Assembly (NCBI RefSeq): GCF_014596915.1
Contig: NZ_JACVWU010000021.1
Coordinates: forward strand, 62,001-126,000
Reading direction: 5' to 3'
Length of the DNA stretch: 64,000 nt
DNA from: Streptomyces sp. TRM68416
GTDB lineage: Bacteria; Actinomycetota; Actinomycetes; Streptomycetales; Streptomycetaceae
Below the pieces are notes generated by a model. It searched no databases and was not told the DNA's origin. It saw only the letters and a list, made by a program, of their open reading frames with translations. The translations under genes and the position numbers were made by a program. This document shows positions 24,080-32,038 of the stretch, piece by piece. Every line of letters begins with the position of its first letter. Position 1 is the stretch's first letter.

Positions 24080-24724
24080 TCAGGCGACAGCAGGCCCCAC
24101 GGGCGGACCCCGAGAAGTGATCGCGTGGACGAGGAGGAGGCGCGGGGCGCGTTCCGAGCGGCGTCGGCGTGCGCGGATGCGCAGGCGCCGCGGGGGAACG
24201 ACGAGCCGGGCGAGCGACAGGCGCAGTGGCGCCGCCAGCCATCCGGCCACGGCCCGCAGGATGCGGAAGGCGGCCCTCTCGCCGTGGGCCAGCCACAGTC
24301 CGGTGAGGAGCGCGGCCAGCAGGTGGGCGGCGAGCATGCCGAACGACGACGAGCCGTCGGAGGCGGACTCCATATGGGCATGCGCATGGCCCATGTCCAT
24401 GACGTCCACCGGCATGGCGTGCCCGGCGTGCAGGTGCGGCGCCGGTCCCATGTCCCCGGCGGGGCGGCCCTGCGACTGTGCGGAGGAGAAACCCGCGTGC
24501 AGCCCGGTCTGCGCCGCCACCACGACCGCCAGGATCAGCGGCAGGCCCCGCTCACGCCCCGCCAGGGCCCAGCCCACGCCGCCGGTGACGGCCGCGCCTG
24601 CCAGCAGCGTCCGGCCCGGTACATGACTGCCGGACATCAGGACGTGGCCCAGGGCGGCGAGCAGCACGCACACGGCCGCGAACACCGCGGCCCGTATCGT
24701 GCGCGTACACCACCCTGCTGTCAT
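24080..24724 (-). CDS. Membrane protein with histidine/methionine-rich loop
   Basis: The ATG at 24722-24724 (MTAGWCTRTIRAAVFAAVCV) gives 214 residues with about four membrane segments (residues ~10-32, 37-57, 60-80, 128-150) and a basic C-terminus. Between helices three and four lies a His/Met-rich loop (HLHAGHAMPVDVMDMGHAHA) that looks able to bind copper or another soft or borderline metal. It is 172 bp upstream of the ECF sigma gene on the same strand. A role in metal sensing or homeostasis is plausible but inferred from composition only; no named family is assigned. Confidence 0.68.
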   Translation of the reverse strand: MTAGWCTRTIRAAVFAAVCVLLAALGHVLMSGSHVPGRTLLAGAAVTGGVGWALAGRERGLPLILAVVVAAQTGLHAGFSSAQSQGRPAGDMGPAPHLHAGHAMPVDVMDMGHAHAHMESASDGSSSFGMLAAHLLAALLTGLWLAHGERAAFRILRAVAGWLAAPLRLSLARLVVPPRRLRIRARRRRSERAPRLLLVHAITSRGPPVGPAVA

Positions 24725-24945
24725 GGCGCCCCATCCTCGCATCCGGGCACGGTCCGTCAGGTGGGGGTACGGATCCACCCCCGTGCCGCGCTCAACCGGC
24801 GGGGCCCCCACTTCGTCCCCACCGTCCGCGGCACCACTGCCCGGCGGCGACCATCAGGCACGGACCGTCATCACCGTCGCCTCCGCCATCGCCGTCGCCT
24901 CCGCCGTCGCCTCCGCCGTCGCCTGCGCCTGCGCCTGCGTCGAAC
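24725..24945. other. Intergenic region with short GCCGTC/GCCTCC periodicity
   Basis: The 221-bp gap between two minus-strand genes contains a 6-bp-periodic GC run at about 24871-24940 (alternating GCCGTC, GCCTCC and TGCGCC). No gene, hairpin of note or other element is seen; it may be slippage-generated. Confidence 0.5.
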
Positions 24946-26190
24946 TCAGCGCTCGCAGAACTCGGTCTCGACGGCCGCGTCCTCCAGCCGCTGCTCGCCC
25001 CAGTCGCCATTGCGGTTCATGGTCATGACGCGTCGGCCGTCCGCCGAGGCGAGCGCCCGGGTCGCGGAGCCGGGGATCATGCCGCCGTGGCCCCACGCCC
25101 AGCAGCCCTCCTTGAGCTTGAAGTGCCGTATGCCGAGGCCGTAGCGGTCCTGTGGACCACCGTGCCCCTTGTCGCCGTCGACGTGGACGGCGTCGAGCAG
25201 TTGCCGCTGCTGGGCGGGCGGCAGCAGCTCACCGGCCAGCAGCTTGGACAGGAACGTGTTCACGTCTCCGACGGTCGAGATCATCTGTCCGGCGGAGAAG
25301 GCGACGGTGGGGCTGAACTCGGTGACATCGCGCACCTTCGCCTCCGGCCCGTCCTGGAAGAGCGTGGAGTAGTGCCTCGCGTGCGGTGCGGGCAGTTGGG
25401 GCGCGGTGCCCGGCACGCTCGTGCCACGCAGGCCGAGCGGCCGGATGACGAGACGCTCCACCGCCTGCGCGTAGGTGCCGCCGGTGGCCTTCTCGATGAT
25501 CATGCCGGCGACGACGTAATTGGTGTCGGAGTAGTCCCACCTGCCTGGCCTGCCGGGCCGACTTCCCTGCTCCGGCTGGAAGTTGGGCGGGTGGGCGAGC
25601 GCGATGTCCACCAGCTGTTGCGGGGACCACTTGGTGTGGCGGTTCCGGTCGAACTCGTCCCCCGCGTACAGGGCGCGGAAGCCCTCGTCCATGTTGTAGT
25701 CGAAGATGCCGCTCGTGTGGTTGAGCAGGTGCCGCACGGTGATGTTCCCGGGCCGGTAGCCCTTGCCGCGCACGACCCCCGGCAGCCATTCCTCCACGCT
25801 GTCGTCCAGCGAAATCCTGCCCTCGGCTTCGAGGCCGAGCAGCACCGTGGCGGTGAAGGTCTTGGTCACGCTGGCGATACGGAACTTCTCGTCGGTGTTC
25901 CTCGGCCGCTCGGTGACCAGGTCACCGACACCGGCCCGGCCGTCCCACACGCCGCGCGCGTCCTGTACCCGGGCGATGACGCCGGGGGTGCCTTGCGCGA
26001 CGATCTCGTTCAGTACGGCCTGGGTCCTCGCGTGCGCGGCCGGTCCGCCCGCGTCTAATCGGGGCGGAGTTTGATGGGCCGACCGAGCCGGTGTGCCGGT
26101 GAGCGCTCCCAGCGCGACGGCTGCGACGGCAAGGGCGGCAAGAGTGGCAAGGGCGACGAGGAGTCCACGGGAGGACAGTTGACGGTTCAT
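24946..26190 (-). CDS. Serine hydrolase (class C beta-lactamase/D-Ala-D-Ala carboxypeptidase family)
   Basis: The ATG at 26188-26190 gives 414 residues. A signal anchor (LLVALATLAALAVAAVALGA) is followed by the penicillin-binding-like domain. Catalytic motifs are present: S-x-x-K in FRIASVTKTFTATVLLGLE, Y-x-N in WDYSDTNYVVAGMI, and HGG in CWAWGHGGMIPGSA in place of KTG. Members act outside the cell as D,D-peptidases or esterases; the R61 DD-peptidase of Streptomyces belongs to this fold and has a comparable layout. The frame is open further upstream to 26373 through a cysteine-rich repeat translation that is not likely to be used. No partner genes are evident. Confidence 0.86.
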   Translation of the reverse strand: MNRQLSSRGLLVALATLAALAVAAVALGALTGTPARSAHQTPPRLDAGGPAAHARTQAVLNEIVAQGTPGVIARVQDARGVWDGRAGVGDLVTERPRNTDEKFRIASVTKTFTATVLLGLEAEGRISLDDSVEEWLPGVVRGKGYRPGNITVRHLLNHTSGIFDYNMDEGFRALYAGDEFDRNRHTKWSPQQLVDIALAHPPNFQPEQGSRPGRPGRWDYSDTNYVVAGMIIEKATGGTYAQAVERLVIRPLGLRGTSVPGTAPQLPAPHARHYSTLFQDGPEAKVRDVTEFSPTVAFSAGQMISTVGDVNTFLSKLLAGELLPPAQQRQLLDAVHVDGDKGHGGPQDRYGLGIRHFKLKEGCWAWGHGGMIPGSATRALASADGRRVMTMNRNGDWGEQRLEDAAVETEFCER

Positions 26191-26290
26191 GAGAACAGCA
26201 GACCAAGTGCTCCCATACCCACACCATCGGGGACATCCCGGAAAGGGGTCGGTGACCCTACCTAGGGGGTGCCGCCCGCACGAGGGCCGC

Positions 26291-26344
26291 GAGCAGACGA
26301 AGGTGCCCGAGCAGACGAAGAAGGCCGAGCAGACGAAGAAGGCC
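26291..26344. repeat. 18-bp tandem repeat, three copies
   Basis: GAGCAGACGAAGAAGGCC occurs at 26309-26326 and 26327-26344, with a diverged copy at 26291-26308. It is upstream of the serine hydrolase gene and lies in no accepted gene. Confidence 0.85.
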
Positions 26345-26388
26345 GCAAGCAAACGCAGGCACGCCACCGACAAGTGCCCGACCAGCCC

Positions 26389-26510
26389 CTACCGACAACC
26401 GCCCGCCCCCCACCGCGAACCCGATCCCAGGCTCTACCGACAACCGCCCGCCCCCACCGCGAACCCGATCCCAAGCTCTACCGATAACCACCCGCCCCCA
26501 CCGTGAACCC
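26389..26510. repeat. 44/45-bp tandem repeat copied from a histidine kinase 3' end
   Basis: Copies start at 26389 (45 bp), 26434 (44 bp) and 26478 (partial, ~33 bp). The third is the real 3' end of the kinase gene including its stop codon (26478-26480), so the first two look like duplications of that end placed just downstream of it. They differ from each other at few positions. Confidence 0.8.
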
Positions 26511-27911
26511 AATAACCGTCCCGCCCCCGGCCCGCCGCGCGGCGAACGTCGCGCCGCCGTGTGCCAGAGCGACCTCCCGCACGATCGACAACCCCAGCCC
26601 CGACCCCGGCAGGGACCGGGCATCCGCGGCCCGGTAGAAGCGGTCGAACACATGGGTCAGATCGGCCTTGGTGATCCCGGGCCCCCTGTCCAGCACCTCG
26701 ACCCGCACCGTGCCCGGCACCGCAGGACCCGCCACGTTGATCTCGATCGGCGCCACTGCGTCGCGATCGAACTTCGCCGCGTTCTCCACGAGGTTGGACA
26801 ACGCCCGCTGCAGCATCCCGGCCCGCCCGTCGACGACCGTGCACCCGCCGGCCCGCACCACGACGCTCCGCCCGGTACGCCGCCGGGCCAGCCCCGCGAC
26901 ATCCTCGGCGAGCTCCGCGAGATCGACCCGCTGCGGCGGCTCGGAGTCGGACTGCCCGGCCGCCAGGTCGACCAACTCGTTGACGAGATCGGTCAGTTCA
27001 CGCGCCTCCTGGGCGAGGTCGGCGACGAGTTCCTCACGCGTGGCGGGCGGAAACTCGTCGATGCGCCGCAGCAGCGAGATGTTCGTACGCAGCGACGTCA
27101 GCGGCGTACGCAGCTCGTGCCCCGCGTCCTGCACCAGCCGCCGCTGGTCCTCCTCCGACTGGGCGAGCCGCCCCAGCATGCGGTCGAAGGCGCGGCCGAG
27201 GCGCCCCACCTCGTCGTAGCCGGCGACCGGCACCTGGACGCCGAGGTGCCGGGTGCGGGCGACGTCCTCCGCCGCCGCGGTCAGGACGATCAGCCGCCGG
27301 GTGATGCGCCAGGCCAGCCACCAGCCGAACAGTCCCGCGCCGACGACCACCGCGGACATCAGGACCAGCGTCCGCTGCTGAAGGGCCCGCAGCAGGTCCT
27401 CCGTGTTGCTGAACTCCTGCGCGACCTGCACCGCCCCGCGGCCGCCGCCCAGCGAGACGGTCGCCACCCGGTAGACGTCGTTGCCGACGTCGACGTCCGC
27501 GTGCACGACGGTGCGCCCGGACACCTGCCGGCCCGCGATCCGCCGGTCGGCGTCGGTGACCGGCAGCCCGGGATCGCCGGGGTCGACGACCGAGCCGTCC
27601 GGGCCCAGCACCTGCACATCGGTGCGGGCGGGCCGTACCAGGTCGTGGCCGGGCGCGGTGGAGGAGAAGTCCTCGGGGTCCATACGGCGCTCGCGCACCT
27701 CGTCGCGCAGGTCCTGCACGACCTCGTCGAACACGGACTGCTGGTCGACGCGGACCAGCCGGGCGGCGGCGCTGTAGGAGAGGATGCCGACGACGACGGT
27801 GACGGCGGCGGCCACCGCGGCGAAGGACACCGCGAAGGTGGTGCGCAGTGAGACCAGCCGCGGACGCCGGCCCTTGAGCAGCCGCAGCCGCAGCCGCCCG
27901 ACGCGGCCCAC
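26478..27911 (-). CDS. HAMP-domain sensor histidine kinase (OmpR-type partner)
   Basis: 477 residues from a GTG at 27909-27911, directly after the regulator stop. Two membrane helices (about residues 25-47 and 180-200) bracket an extracellular sensor, then HAMP (ITRRLIVLTAAAEDVARTRH), the phospho-acceptor helix LVQDAGHELRTPLTSLRTN with the His in GHELRTP, and an ATPase domain with N box LSNLVENAAKFD, G1 EVLDRGPGI and G2 GSGLGLSIVREV. This is a complete EnvZ/MprB-like kinase. Its last residues (GFTVGAGGYR) are encoded by the first unit of the downstream tandem repeat. The sensed signal is unknown. Confidence 0.92.
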   Translation of the reverse strand: MGRVGRLRLRLLKGRRPRLVSLRTTFAVSFAAVAAAVTVVVGILSYSAAARLVRVDQQSVFDEVVQDLRDEVRERRMDPEDFSSTAPGHDLVRPARTDVQVLGPDGSVVDPGDPGLPVTDADRRIAGRQVSGRTVVHADVDVGNDVYRVATVSLGGGRGAVQVAQEFSNTEDLLRALQQRTLVLMSAVVVGAGLFGWWLAWRITRRLIVLTAAAEDVARTRHLGVQVPVAGYDEVGRLGRAFDRMLGRLAQSEEDQRRLVQDAGHELRTPLTSLRTNISLLRRIDEFPPATREELVADLAQEARELTDLVNELVDLAAGQSDSEPPQRVDLAELAEDVAGLARRRTGRSVVVRAGGCTVVDGRAGMLQRALSNLVENAAKFDRDAVAPIEINVAGPAVPGTVRVEVLDRGPGITKADLTHVFDRFYRAADARSLPGSGLGLSIVREVALAHGGATFAARRAGGGTVIGFTVGAGGYR

Positions 27912-28625
27912 TCAGTTCTCCCGCAGCACGTAACCCACACCGCGCACCGTGTGGATCAGCGCGGGCGCGCCCGGCTCGTCGAGCTTGCGGCGCAGATAAC
28001 CGACGTAGACGGCGAGGTTCTTGGAGCCGGGCCCGAAGTCGTAGCCCCAGATGCGGTCGTAGATGGTGGAGTGGTCGAGCACGATTCCCGCATTCCGTAC
28101 GAGCAGCTCCAGCAGCTCGAACTCGGTGCGGGTCAGCTCCAGCTCGCGCCCGCCGCGCCAGGCCCGGCGCGCCTGCGGATCCATGCGCAGCCCGGCGGCC
28201 TCCACCAACCGCTGCTCGGGCGCCGGGGCCGGTACGTCCACGACCACCGGCGGCTCCTGTCCGGTGCGGCGCAGCAGGGCGCGCAGCCGGGCGAAGACCT
28301 CCTCCACGTCGAACGGCTTGACCACGTAGTCGTCGGCGCCCGCGTCCAGTCCTGCGATGCGGTCCTGGGTCTCCACGAGCGCCGTCAGCATCAGGATCGG
28401 CGTGCGGTCGCCCTCGGCACGCAGCACCCGGCAGACCTGGAGGCCGTCGATGCCCGGCATCATCACGTCCAGGACGAGCACGTCCGGCGGCGCGGTGTGG
28501 GCCTGCGCCAGCGCCTCCACACCGTCGGCGACCGCGGTGACCCGGTAGCCCTCCAGGGTCAGGGCGCGCTCCAGGGCGTGCCGGATGGCGCGGTCGTCTT
28601 CGGCGAGCAGAACGGTGTGGGGCAC
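27912..28625 (-). CDS. OmpR/PhoB-family response regulator
   Basis: 237 residues starting GTG at 28623-28625 (VPHTVLLAEDDRAIRHALER). The receiver has the acidic pair in LLAEDD, phospho-acceptor Asp in PDVLVLDVMMPGIDG and Lys in DDYVVKPFDVEEV. The C-terminal winged helix shows RELELTRTEFELLELLVRN, YDRIWGYDFGPGSKNLAVYV and IHTVRGVGYVLREN. It is the first gene of a two-gene unit with the HAMP kinase. Targets are unknown. Confidence 0.94.
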   Translation of the reverse strand: MPHTVLLAEDDRAIRHALERALTLEGYRVTAVADGVEALAQAHTAPPDVLVLDVMMPGIDGLQVCRVLRAEGDRTPILMLTALVETQDRIAGLDAGADDYVVKPFDVEEVFARLRALLRRTGQEPPVVVDVPAPAPEQRLVEAAGLRMDPQARRAWRGGRELELTRTEFELLELLVRNAGIVLDHSTIYDRIWGYDFGPGSKNLAVYVGYLRRKLDEPGAPALIHTVRGVGYVLREN

Positions 28626-28698
28626 GCGGCCAGTGTGCCAAGGCGGCCGGTCGTCCGGCGTGACGAGCAGCTCACCGGCCTGCCTTCTTACTGGCCTC

Positions 28699-29289
28699 TC
28701 ACCCGGCGGGGCGAAGCGCGGCGAGCTGTTCCTCGAAGGGCACGAACCGCTCCTCGGCGGGCTTCTTCGCGGACAGCCCGCTCATCAGCCCCGCCAGCTC
28801 CCCCGCGGCCCGCTCGATCCGCCCGTCCAGCCCCTGCGCACCCCAGTCCTCCGAGGCCGCGTACACCCCGGTGGGTACGACGACGGCACGCAGGTAGGCG
28901 AAGAGCGGGCGCAGGGCATGCTCCAGCACCAGCGAGTGCCGGGCGGTGCCGCCGGTGGCCGCGACCAGCACCGGCTTGCCCGCCAGCGCGTCCTTGTCGA
29001 GCACGTCGAAGAACGACTTGAACAGCCCGCTGTACGACGCCGAGAACACCGGCGTCACCACGATCAGCCCGTCCGCGCCCGTCACCGCCTCCTGCGCGGC
29101 CGCGAGCCCTCGCCCGGGGAACCCGTTGGTGAAGTTGTGCGCGATCTCCACGGCGAGGTCGCGCAGCTCCACGACCTCGACCTCGACGTCGGCCGGGGCC
29201 GCCCCGGCGACGGCGGCGGCCAGCCGGTCGCCGAGGAGCCGGGTGGAGGACGGGACGCTCAGTCCCGCGGAGACGACGACGAGCTTCAT
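28699..29289 (-). CDS. NADPH-dependent FMN reductase (CE1759-type)
   Basis: 196 residues with a flavodoxin-like fold: the N-terminal LVVVSAGLSVPSSTRLLGDR binds the FMN phosphate, and GADGLIVVTPVFSASYSGLF plus VLVAATGGTARHSLVLEHAL complete the binding site. It would reduce free FMN with NAD(P)H and hand it to the luciferase-like monooxygenase encoded just upstream, whose stop overlaps its ATG by 4 bp (ATGA). The two form a two-component flavin monooxygenase unit. The physiological substrate is unknown; homologues are often linked to sulfonate or aromatic metabolism. Confidence 0.86.
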   Translation of the reverse strand: MKLVVVSAGLSVPSSTRLLGDRLAAAVAGAAPADVEVEVVELRDLAVEIAHNFTNGFPGRGLAAAQEAVTGADGLIVVTPVFSASYSGLFKSFFDVLDKDALAGKPVLVAATGGTARHSLVLEHALRPLFAYLRAVVVPTGVYAASEDWGAQGLDGRIERAAGELAGLMSGLSAKKPAEERFVPFEEQLAALRPAG

Positions 29290-30368
29290 TTGGTGGTCAC
29301 CTTCCCGGTGAGCAGGGACGAGTGGGTGGGGGCGTCGGGCACGTCCGTCGGACGCCCGGCCGCGAACTCCTTGCGCAGCACCGGCACGACCTCCTCGCCG
29401 AGCATGTCGAGCTGCTCCAGCACGGTCTTCAGCGGCAGTCCGGCGTGGTCCACCAGGAACAGCTGGCGCTGGTAGTCGCCCGCGTACTCGCGGAAGGACA
29501 GCGTCTTCTCGATGACCTGCTGCGGGGAGCCGACGGTCAGCGGGGTCTGCTCGGTGAAGTCCTCCAGGGAGGGGCCGTGGCCGTAGACCGGGGCGTTGTC
29601 GAAGTACGGACGGAACTCGCGCACCGCGTCCTGGGAGTTCTTCCGCATGAACACCTGCCCGCCGAGCCCGACGATCGCCTGCTCGGCGGTGCCATGCCCG
29701 TAGTGGGCGTAGCGGCTGCGGTACAGCTCGACCATCCGCTTGGTGTGGTCGGCCGGCCAGAAGATGTTGTTGTGGAAGAAGCCGTCGCCGTAGTACGCGG
29801 CCTGCTCGGCGATCTCCGGGGAGCGGATGGAGCCGTGCCAGACGAAGGGCGGCACGCCGTCCAGCGGGCGCGGGGTGGCGGTGAACCCCTGGAGCGGGCT
29901 GCGGAACTTGCCCTCCCAGTTCACCACGTCCTCGCGCCAGAGCCGGTGCAGGAGGGCGTAGTTCTCGATGGCGAGGTTGATGCCCTGCCGGATGTCCTGC
30001 CCGAACCAGGGGTAGACGGGGCCGGTGTTGCCACGGCCCATCATCAGGTCCACCCGGCCGTCGGCCAGGTGCTGGAGCATCGCGAAGTCCTCGGCGATCT
30101 TCACCGGGTCGTTGGTGGTGATCAGCGTGGTGGCCGTCGACAGGACGATCCGCTCGGTCCGCGCCGCGATGTAGCCGAGCATGGTGGTCGGCGACGAGGG
30201 CACGAACGGCGGGTTGTGGTGCTCGCCGGTCGCGAAGACGTCGAGCCCGACCTCCTCGGCCTTCAGGGCGATGGCGACCATGGCCTTGATGCGCTCACGC
30301 TCGGTCGGCGTCCGGCCGGTGGTGGGGTCCGGCGTGACATCGCCGACGCTGAAGATCCCGAACTGCAT
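29286..30368 (-). CDS. LLM-class flavin-dependent oxidoreductase (CE1758-type)
   Basis: 360 residues, MQFGIFSVGDVTPDPTTGRT. The bacterial-luciferase-like TIM barrel shows FATGEHHNPPFVPSSPTTML, LMMGRGNTGPVYPWF, GVPPFVWHGSIRSPEIAEQA and SPQQVIEKTLSFREYAG, all typical of the family. It should use reduced FMN from the neighbouring reductase to oxygenate a small molecule. The two genes overlap by 4 bp and share a promoter region that holds a TTGA/TCAA dyad (30389-30416). The substrate cannot be told from sequence. Confidence 0.88.
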   Translation of the reverse strand: MQFGIFSVGDVTPDPTTGRTPTERERIKAMVAIALKAEEVGLDVFATGEHHNPPFVPSSPTTMLGYIAARTERIVLSTATTLITTNDPVKIAEDFAMLQHLADGRVDLMMGRGNTGPVYPWFGQDIRQGINLAIENYALLHRLWREDVVNWEGKFRSPLQGFTATPRPLDGVPPFVWHGSIRSPEIAEQAAYYGDGFFHNNIFWPADHTKRMVELYRSRYAHYGHGTAEQAIVGLGGQVFMRKNSQDAVREFRPYFDNAPVYGHGPSLEDFTEQTPLTVGSPQQVIEKTLSFREYAGDYQRQLFLVDHAGLPLKTVLEQLDMLGEEVVPVLRKEFAAGRPTDVPDAPTHSSLLTGKVTTK

Positions 30369-30388
30369 GGTCGCTCACCCTCCAGGTT

Positions 30389-30416
30389 GTTGACCGTTCA
30401 ACTATACCGCTGAACG
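30389..30416 (-). promoter_or_regulatory. Operator-like dyads overlapping a TATAGT promoter box
   Basis: GTTGA (30389-30393) and TCAAC (30398-30402) form an inverted repeat, and CGTTCA (30395-30400) pairs with TGAACG (30411-30416). On the minus strand TATAGT (30401-30406) lies between them, a good -10 box for the flavin operon whose ATG is at 30368. A repressor of the TetR or MarR kind could bind; it is not identified. Confidence 0.4.
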
Positions 30417-30505
30417 ATCCACCCGGCCCCCTTATTCCACCCATCGATTCCCGGAGCCACCACCCACCGCCCCCGAAGCCCCCGAAGTCCCCGCCCCCTC
30501 ACCCC

Positions 30506-31393
30506 CTACGGCACCAGCACCAGCCGCCCCCGAAGCCCGCCCTCCGCAAGCCGGGCATGCGCCTTGGCGGCCTCGTCCAGCGCGAACGTCTCCGCCACCC
30601 GCAGGGTCAGCACCCCCGACTCCACCAGCCGCACCAGCTCACCGAGCCACCCCCCGTCCGCACTCACCTCGACGGCGGCCACCCGCACCCCGCGCACGGC
30701 CCCCGGCACGGCCTGCGGAATGACACCGGCGTATGCGCCACCGTCCCGCACCCACGCGAGCGCCGTCTCCCCGAGCACCGCCGCGTCCAGCACCGCGTCG
30801 AACCCGCCCCGCCCCTCGGCAAGGAACTCCGCGGCCCCCAGCTCCCGTACGAGCCCCTCGTCCGCCTCCCGGGCCAGCGCCGTCACCGCGATCCCCCGCC
30901 GCGCGGCGAGCTGCACCGCAAACCCGCCGACCGCCCCCGCGGCACCCGTGACCAGCAGCGACTGCCCGGACTCCAGCCCCAGCAGATCCAGCGCCTGCAC
31001 GGCGGTCAGGGCGTTCAGCGGCAGCGTCGCGGCCGTCACCGCGTCCACACCCTTCGGAGCGGCCGCCACCGCGTCCGCGTCCACGACGACATAGTCGGCG
31101 TGCGTGCCGAGCGGCACCACCGCACCGTAGGCGAGCGCGACGACCTCGCCCCCCACCGCCCACGCGCCCGCCTCGGCGCCGACCGCGTCCACCGTCCCGG
31201 CGACATCCCAGCCGAGCCCGATCCGCTCGCCCGCACCACCGAAGACGCCCTGACGCACCGCCGCGTCCACCGGGTTCAGCGTGGCCGCCGCCACCTTGAT
31301 CCGCACCTGCCGCGCGGCCGGCTCGGGCACCTCGGTCTCCACGACCTCGACGACCTCGGGCCCACCGAACGCGTTCACCACAGCAGCACGCAT
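30506..31393 (-). CDS. NADP-dependent oxidoreductase (quinone reductase-like MDR)
   Basis: The ATG at 31391-31393 (MRAAVVNAFGGPEVVEVVET) gives 295 residues. The GroES-like half includes AATLNPVDAAVRQGVFGG and the Rossmann half the cofactor loop SLLVTGAAGAVGGFAVQLAA (~residue 135-155). The final ALDEAAKAHARLAEGGLRGR is typical of the zinc-free quinone reductase branch. It is divergent from an HxlR regulator with a palindrome between them, a very common streptomycete arrangement in which HxlR responds to reactive electrophiles and controls the reductase. The specific substrate is unknown. Confidence 0.87.
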   Translation of the reverse strand: MRAAVVNAFGGPEVVEVVETEVPEPAARQVRIKVAAATLNPVDAAVRQGVFGGAGERIGLGWDVAGTVDAVGAEAGAWAVGGEVVALAYGAVVPLGTHADYVVVDADAVAAAPKGVDAVTAATLPLNALTAVQALDLLGLESGQSLLVTGAAGAVGGFAVQLAARRGIAVTALAREADEGLVRELGAAEFLAEGRGGFDAVLDAAVLGETALAWVRDGGAYAGVIPQAVPGAVRGVRVAAVEVSADGGWLGELVRLVESGVLTLRVAETFALDEAAKAHARLAEGGLRGRLVLVP

Positions 31394-31481
31394 GACAGTC
31401 AACTCCCCTTGAATCAAAGCCTGTTGGCCGAGGCCCAATCCCTCGACCCGCCAACAACCCTAGGAAGAGCTACTATCCATT

Positions 31482-31495
31482 GGTAAGTAGTTACC
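31482..31495. promoter_or_regulatory. GGTAA-GTAG-TTACC palindrome, probable HxlR operator
   Basis: A perfect 5-4-5 inverted repeat lies between the divergent oxidoreductase (start 31393) and HxlR (start 31527) genes, beside a TACTAT sequence at 31471-31476. HxlR-family regulators bind such short AT-containing dyads, so self and target control is likely; not demonstrated. Confidence 0.5.
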
Positions 31496-31526
31496 TGAGA
31501 GTGCCTACCTACCCCGAAGGTGAGCC

Positions 31527-31925
31527 ATGCCGACCATGACCGCGGCCCAACGCCGCGACCAGGCCCGTGCCGAATACGACGCGTTCATCCGGGGCTGCCC
31601 CACCAACCAGCTCCTGGACCGCCTCAGCGACAAATGGGTCAGCCTCGTCGTCGCCGCCCTGTCCTCCGGCCCGATGCGCTACAGCGACCTCACCCGCAAG
31701 ATCGCCGGCGTCAGCCCCAAGATGCTCACCCAGACCCTGCGCGCCCTGGAACGCGACGGCATCCTCAGCCGCGCGGTCACCCCGTCCGTCCCCGTCCGCG
31801 TCGACTACGAACTCACCCCCCTCGGCCACAGCCTCTCCCTCCTCCTCACCGCGGTGAAGGACTGGGCCGAAACCCACATCGAGGAGGTCCACCGGGCACG
31901 CGAACGCTACGACGCGGACAACTAG
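31527..31925 (+). CDS. HxlR-family winged-helix transcriptional regulator
   Basis: 132 residues from the ATG at 31527, preceded by GAAGGTGAG. The HxlR signature is present: CPTNQLLDRLSDKWVSLVVA, then GPMRYSDLTRKIAGVSPKML and TQTLRALERDGILSR with the wing PVRVDYELTPLGHSL. The first cysteine (in RGCPTNQ) sits where redox or electrophile-sensing cysteines are found in related regulators (HypR/QorR type). The stop TAG is immediately followed by the 84-bp inverted-repeat element. It most likely controls the divergent quinone reductase. Confidence 0.9.
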   Translation: MPTMTAAQRRDQARAEYDAFIRGCPTNQLLDRLSDKWVSLVVAALSSGPMRYSDLTRKIAGVSPKMLTQTLRALERDGILSRAVTPSVPVRVDYELTPLGHSLSLLLTAVKDWAETHIEEVHRARERYDADN

Positions 31926-32009
31926 TGTCCGGCGGATCATGCCGCAGACGCGGGGCTCACCGGCATCGATGAGTCACCGCCGCTTTCCTGCGACCTGATC
32001 CGCCGGACA
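31926..32009. repeat. 84-bp MITE-like element with 14-bp terminal inverted repeats
   Basis: TGTCCGGCGGATCA (31926-31939) is repeated exactly inverted as TGATCCGCCGGACA (31996-32009), with an internal ATGCCG/CGGCAT dyad. It codes for nothing. Perfect 14-bp ends on an 84-bp body look like a miniature element derived from an insertion sequence, or a large terminator. It abuts the HxlR stop codon. No target duplication is seen. Confidence 0.5.
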
Positions 32010-32038
32010 GGCCCCAGAACCCACCACGCACCGACGGC

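Noticed and set aside
26189..26506. Plus-strand frame with E-Q-T-K-K-A and Pro-rich repeats
   Set aside because: It is made entirely of tandem repeat DNA, has no ribosome site and overlaps the kinase 3' end on the other strand.
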